DNA from: Sedimentisphaerales bacterium | GTDB lineage: Bacteria > Planctomycetota > Phycisphaerae > Sedimentisphaerales > SM23-30 | DNA: 24,259 bases | Direction of reading: 5' to 3' | NCBI GenBank assembly: GCA_030634605.1 | Contig: DAOWAK010000001.1 | Coordinates: 1-24,259, forward strand | Part shown: positions 23,697 to 24,259 of the stretch, piece by piece | How the letters are laid out: each line of letters starts with the position of its first letter | How positions within the stretch are numbered: the stretch's first letter is position 1 | Position numbers and translations under genes: made by a program | Notes under the pieces: model-generated | Told to the model about the DNA's origin: nothing | Database searches by the model: none | The model's input: only the letters and a program-made list of their open reading frames with translations

Positions 23697-24074
23697 TTAC
23701 TCCCGACTGGTGCTTTGCTGGTTGCTCAGAGCTTCAAGCTCCGCTATGCGTTGCTTGATGTCATCCACTGCTCCGGTCAGATATTGTGCCTGGCCCTTTA
23801 GGTATTCCAGTTCCTGCTCATTGGTCGTCTCTGTAAAACCGGCATTATTATTTGCGGTTTGATTGAAGGTGCCGAAACGCTGCCCGCCCAAAAGACCTGT
23901 TGCGTTGAATCCGTTACGTCTTCCCATACCGCCTCGGCCACGACCGCCAAAACCGTAGCCACGACCGGCAACGGGATTGGCAAAACCGGGCATCTGATTT
24001 CCGGTGCAATAACCCGCCGCTCTTCCTGTCATTGGCCCCATACCTGCAGGCCCTGTTTTGTTTCCACCCGGCAT
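23697..24074 (-). CDS. DUF5320 domain protein
   Basis: The product is 125 residues. The N-terminus (MPGGNKTGPAGMGPMTGRAA followed by GYCTG) is the typical DUF5320 opening. The middle is Gly/Arg/Phe/Asn-rich (GRGYGFGGRGRGGMGRRNGF) and probably disordered. The last 35 residues are a coiled coil (EYLKGQAQYLTGAVDDIKQR). The function of DUF5320 is unknown, but from general knowledge it commonly neighbours MinD-like ferredoxin ATPases and NifX-like proteins in anaerobes, as here. The ATG is preceded by an ideal GGAAAGGAG. It is the first gene of the block but is parted from the ATPases by the mobile element, so it may now be transcribed separately. Confidence 0.9.
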   Translation of the reverse strand: MPGGNKTGPAGMGPMTGRAAGYCTGNQMPGFANPVAGRGYGFGGRGRGGMGRRNGFNATGLLGGQRFGTFNQTANNNAGFTETTNEQELEYLKGQAQYLTGAVDDIKQRIAELEALSNQQSTSRE

Positions 24075-24113
24075 CTTAAGCTCCTTTCCATAATGTGCGA
24101 TTACGTACTTATG

Positions 24114-24259
24114 GGAACCTCTAAAAATTCATTTTGGCTCCGAGCGGGTCTGTTTTCCGCCTGAACTGCGTCGCGAAAAACCGGGAATATTCACCAATAT
24201 GCCCGATTCTTCGCTCCTTGTCAGTCGAAAAAAGGCTTTCCAGCCGTCCGCCAGGACCG
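24114..24259. mobile_element. Miniature inverted-repeat element, partial (cut by window end)
   Basis: It begins GGAACCTCTAAAAATTCATT and follows the 23477 element in direct orientation for its whole visible 146 bases, being near-identical over the last 90. The likely duplicated target is TTATG (24109-24113). The right end lies beyond the window. The two copies bracket the DUF5320 gene. Confidence 0.72.

Noticed and set aside
23697..24074. Gly-rich repeats of the DUF5320 gene as a separate repeat element
   Set aside because: The repeats are ordinary low-complexity coding sequence typical of this family.

Overview
The window most likely comes from a planctomycete, probably an anaerobic or sediment-type member of the Phycisphaerae. 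This is inference from gene content. A giant secreted protein carries the N-terminal LExLExRxLLSG-type motif of planctomycete exported proteins (here LEQLENRLMLSG). Other pointers are AsmA-like and OmpA/MotB-like envelope proteins, a membrane protein with a helix-turn-helix domain, and an oxygen-sensitive-looking iron-sulfur/ATPase operon.

Layout. Positions 1-1554 hold a MATE-type efflux transporter (+). Positions 1576-5415 hold a very large AsmA-like envelope gene (-) that is split by one in-frame TAG. Positions 5416-8341 hold three plus-strand genes: a small anchored protein, an HTH/acidic-linker/two-TM protein, and an OmpA/MotB-like lipoprotein. They are separated by a miniature inverted-repeat element and a REP-like palindrome, and end at a strong bidirectional terminator. 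Positions 8385-13925 hold a giant surface protein (-): propeller, CARDB, five Ig-like repeats, two ASPM/HYDIN-like domains and a beta-helix. It is split by one in-frame TGA. Positions 13926-15700 are gene-poor and carry tRNA-Gly(CCC) and tRNA-Pro(GGG) on the minus strand and tRNA-Cys(GCA) on the plus strand. None of the three encodes CCA. Positions 15701-17380 hold an M2/M3-like zinc peptidase lipoprotein.

Positions 17377-24074 form a minus-strand block. In transcription order it is DUF5320 protein, two MinD-like ATPases with inserted 2[4Fe-4S] ferredoxin domains, a NifX/Orp-like cofactor protein, a PaaI-type thioesterase, a COG1237 metallo-beta-lactamase-fold protein, a COG0731 radical SAM protein, an iron-sulfur flavoprotein and an Mrp/NBP35 carrier. 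The ATPase pair, NifX-like protein and Mrp match the core of the 'orange protein' (ORP) operon of Desulfovibrio. Here that core is extended by four enzymes in near-continuous translational coupling, which makes this the best candidate in the window for an under-described system. I infer a metal-cofactor assembly or redox role; no substrate can be read from the sequence.

The most unusual structural observations are the two giant exported-protein genes, each interrupted by exactly one in-frame stop but otherwise open for more than 1,100 codons, and a family of short inverted-repeat elements (one 97 bp, one 176 bp, one cut by the window end) flanked by short target-site duplications.
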